Positions 62,017 to 64,000 of a DNA stretch of 64,000 nucleotides are shown in pieces (position 1 is the stretch's first letter; each line of letters begins with the position of its first letter). Below the pieces are notes generated by a model. That model saw only the letters and a program-made list of their open reading frames with translations. It searched no databases and had not been told where the DNA came from. The translations under genes and the position numbers were made by a program. The DNA comes from Nocardioides alcanivorans (GTDB lineage: Bacteria; Actinomycetota; Actinomycetes; Propionibacteriales; Nocardioidaceae), in assembly GCF_021555175.1 (NCBI RefSeq), contig NZ_JAKGRW010000003.1, positions 1 through 64,000 of the forward strand, read 5' to 3'.

Positions 62017-63957
62017 TCACCAGATCCGGACGCGATCCTCGGGGTCGAGCCAGAGTCCGTCGCCCCGGCTGGTGCCGAAGGCGTGGTGGAACTCATCGAG
62101 GTTGCGCACGATGTTGGCGCGGAACTCCGGGGGTGAGTGCGGGTCGATGGTCAGGTACTGCTGCTCCTGCTCCTTGCGGCGCTTGGTGCGCCAGCAGTAG
62201 GCCCAGTTCATGAAGAGTCGCTGCGACTCCTCAGGCGAAGGTTCGCGGCCGAGGAAGATCCGGTAGGCGGTGTGGCCGATGGTCAGGCCGCCCAGGTCAC
62301 CGATGTTCTCGCCGACCGTGAGTGAGCCGTTGACGAACTCACCCGGCAGCGCGCGTGGCGAGAAGGCGTCGTACTGCTCGATGAGTGCCTTCGACTTGAG
62401 CTCGAAGGCGGCCTTGTCGTCCGCAGTCCACCAGTCGTTGAGGGTGCCGGTGCCGTCGTACTGGGCGCCTTGGTCGTCGAAGCCGTGGCCGATCTCGTGG
62501 CCGATGACCGCACCGATGCCGCCGTAGTTCTCGGCCGGGTCGGCGTCCGGCGAGAAGAAGGGCTTCTGCAGGATGCCAGCTGGGAAGCAGATCTCGTTGG
62601 TACCGGGGTTGTAGTAGGCGTTGACGGTCTGCGGCAGCATGAACCATTCGTCGCGGTCGACCGGCGAGCCGATCTTGGCGAGCTGACGGTCGGTCTCGAA
62701 GGCCGACGTCGCGGCGACGTTGCCGACCAGGTCGTCCGAGCTGACCCGGAGCGCCGAGTAGTCGCGGAACTTCTCCGGGTAGCCGATCTTCGGCCGGAAG
62801 GTCTCGAGCTTCTCGTAGGCCCGCTGCTTGGTCTCTTCCGTCATCCACTCGAGCGCCTCGATGGACTGGCGGTAGGCGGCCAGCAGGTTGGCGACCAACT
62901 CATCCATCAGCTCCTTGGAGCGAGGAGGGAAGTGGCGGGCCACGTATTCAGCGCCGACGGCCTCGCCGACGGCACCCTCGACGAACGCGACCGCACGCTT
63001 CCAGCGGGCTCGCAGCTCCGGCGTACCGTTGAGGGTGCGGCCGTAGAAGTCGAAGTTGGTCTGCACGAACTCGTCGTGGAGGTACGGCGCGGCGGAGCGC
63101 AGCACCCGGCTGACCAACCAGTCACGCCACTGCTCGATCGAGGTCTCAGCGAGCACCTCCGAGAGGTGCTTCAAGTAGGACGGCTGCCGTACGCACGATT
63201 CAGCGATCGTGGCGTCATCTCCGCCGAGGTTGCGTACGTAGGCGTGCCAGTCGAACGCCGGGGCCAGCTCCTCGAGTGCGGTGCGGGTCAGCAGGTTGTA
63301 GGTCTTCTGCACGTCACGGGTCTCGGCACGCTCCCAGTGACCTTGGGCGATCCTGGTGTCGAGGTCGAGCACGCTCTTGGCAGCTCCGGCCGGGTCACCG
63401 TGACCGCCCAGCACGAAGAGCTTGGTGAGGTAGTCGACGTACTTCTCGCGAACCTCGGCAAACTTTTCGTCGCGGTAATAGGACTCGTCGGGCAGGCCCA
63501 GGCCACCTTGGGTGATGTGGAAGAGGTAGCGGTCGGACTTGCGGTCATCCGTGTCGACGTAGGAGCCGAAGAGCCCCACCCCACCCATCCGCTCGAACTC
63601 ACCGAGGAACGCCGCCAGATCGCGGATGTCTCGCAGCGCGGCAACAGCCTCAAGGAGCGGGCGCACTGGCGCGATGCCACGACGGTCGATGGTCTCGGTG
63701 TCCATGAAGGAGGCGTGCAGGGCAGCGATGCGGGCGCGGTCGGTGCCCGGCTCGCCGGGGTCAGCCGCAATGTCCGCAATGATGTCGCGGACCTGCTCCT
63801 CGGCGACGTCGGCCAGCTGGACGAAGGGTCCCCAACTGGAACGGTCGCTGGGGATCTCGGTCTCGTCGAGCCAACGACCGTTGACGTGACCGAACAGGTC
63901 GTCCTGAGGCCGGATTTCGTGGTTCATGCCCGAGCGGGCGTCGTCGAGGATGCTCAC
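62017..63957 (-). CDS. M13-family zinc metallopeptidase
   Basis: A 646-residue neprilysin-like peptidase. IGAVIGHEIGHGFDDQGAQYD carries the HExxH zinc site (His488/His492 region), and GENIGDLGGLTIGHTAY the third zinc ligand, Glu. The N-terminal part (RPQDDLFGHVNGRWLDETEIPSDRSSWG) is the M13 pro-domain/cap. No signal peptide is seen, so it is probably cytoplasmic, like other actinobacterial PepO/Zmp-type enzymes, and may break down oligopeptides. ATG at 63957 lies 43 bases from the window edge. Confidence 0.94.
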   Translation of the reverse strand: MSILDDARSGMNHEIRPQDDLFGHVNGRWLDETEIPSDRSSWGPFVQLADVAEEQVRDIIADIAADPGEPGTDRARIAALHASFMDTETIDRRGIAPVRPLLEAVAALRDIRDLAAFLGEFERMGGVGLFGSYVDTDDRKSDRYLFHITQGGLGLPDESYYRDEKFAEVREKYVDYLTKLFVLGGHGDPAGAAKSVLDLDTRIAQGHWERAETRDVQKTYNLLTRTALEELAPAFDWHAYVRNLGGDDATIAESCVRQPSYLKHLSEVLAETSIEQWRDWLVSRVLRSAAPYLHDEFVQTNFDFYGRTLNGTPELRARWKRAVAFVEGAVGEAVGAEYVARHFPPRSKELMDELVANLLAAYRQSIEALEWMTEETKQRAYEKLETFRPKIGYPEKFRDYSALRVSSDDLVGNVAATSAFETDRQLAKIGSPVDRDEWFMLPQTVNAYYNPGTNEICFPAGILQKPFFSPDADPAENYGGIGAVIGHEIGHGFDDQGAQYDGTGTLNDWWTADDKAAFELKSKALIEQYDAFSPRALPGEFVNGSLTVGENIGDLGGLTIGHTAYRIFLGREPSPEESQRLFMNWAYCWRTKRRKEQEQQYLTIDPHSPPEFRANIVRNLDEFHHAFGTSRGDGLWLDPEDRVRIW

Positions 63958-64000
63958 CCGGAAGACCTTAGCCCGGCACGCCGAGTTGTGCTGGGAGTCG

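Overview
The window comes from a very GC-rich actinobacterium, most likely Nocardioides or a close relative in the Propionibacteriales. The signs are frequent GTG starts, promoters that look leaderless, ATGA/GTGA-coupled operons, F420 (deazaflavin)-type reductases, a DUF222-HNH gene of the REP13E12 kind, and DUF5926, DUF4446 and PGPGW proteins. No rRNA, tRNA, CRISPR array, IS transposase or prophage was seen.

1-14,759 is one giant inverted repeat. Bases 1-7,286 are the reverse complement of 7,474-14,759 (paired coordinates sum to 14,760), separated by a 187-base single-copy loop (7,287-7,473). Each arm carries zwf, a secreted or anchored endonuclease/exonuclease/phosphatase-fold protein, azlCD, a flavin dehydrogenase with one frameshift, a MarR regulator with a twin operator, the start of an MFS exporter, a mycothiol-dependent-isomerase-like protein and the C-terminal part of an ECF sigma factor. 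The sigma gene reads in frame from the loop into the right arm. The right arm is therefore the natural locus, and the left junction (7,286/7,287) is the breakpoint. A fold-back read at a contig edge explains this best; a real inverted duplication is the alternative.

14,760-22,050 is ordinary chromosome: the rest of the MFS exporter, F420 reductase, DUF4446, SEC-C/DUF5926, glycerophosphodiesterase, a PEP-mutase/isocitrate-lyase family enzyme, a PGPGW protein, a lone ribH under an FMN riboswitch, and an AAA ATPase. 22,050-24,640 is a decayed DUF222-HNH gene flanked by two clusters of a 19-base imperfect-dyad repeat, in mostly opposite orientation on the two sides. One more copy of the repeat sits in frame inside the acyl-CoA carboxylase gene at 37.6 kb.

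24,640-31,730 holds an F420 reductase, a class II aldolase divergent from an IclR regulator with a twin operator, an Fpg/Nei glycosylase, a rhodanese, an acidic lipoprotein, aat, a sulfotransferase and an EcsC-like protein. 31,738-38,423 is a tightly coupled leftward operon: carboxyltransferase, biotin carboxylase/BCCP and HMG-CoA-lyase-like enzyme (leucine/isovalerate catabolism), then an unknown protein and a second sulfotransferase, with a divergent TetR regulator. 38,963-48,771 has a second TetR with operators, a bile-acid-symporter-type transporter, a methyltransferase, a SWIM/SNF2 pair, glutathione peroxidase, a membrane protein and an MFS exporter. 48,996-63,957 is rich in exported proteins (LamG metallophosphoesterase, S55-type peptidase, collagen-like protein), plus RecQ, DUF2470, a large BTAD/AAA regulator and an M13 peptidase.

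At least a dozen conserved genes are broken by loss of one base, mostly inside a C or G run. This looks like unpolished long-read error, so most frameshifted genes are probably intact in the organism.
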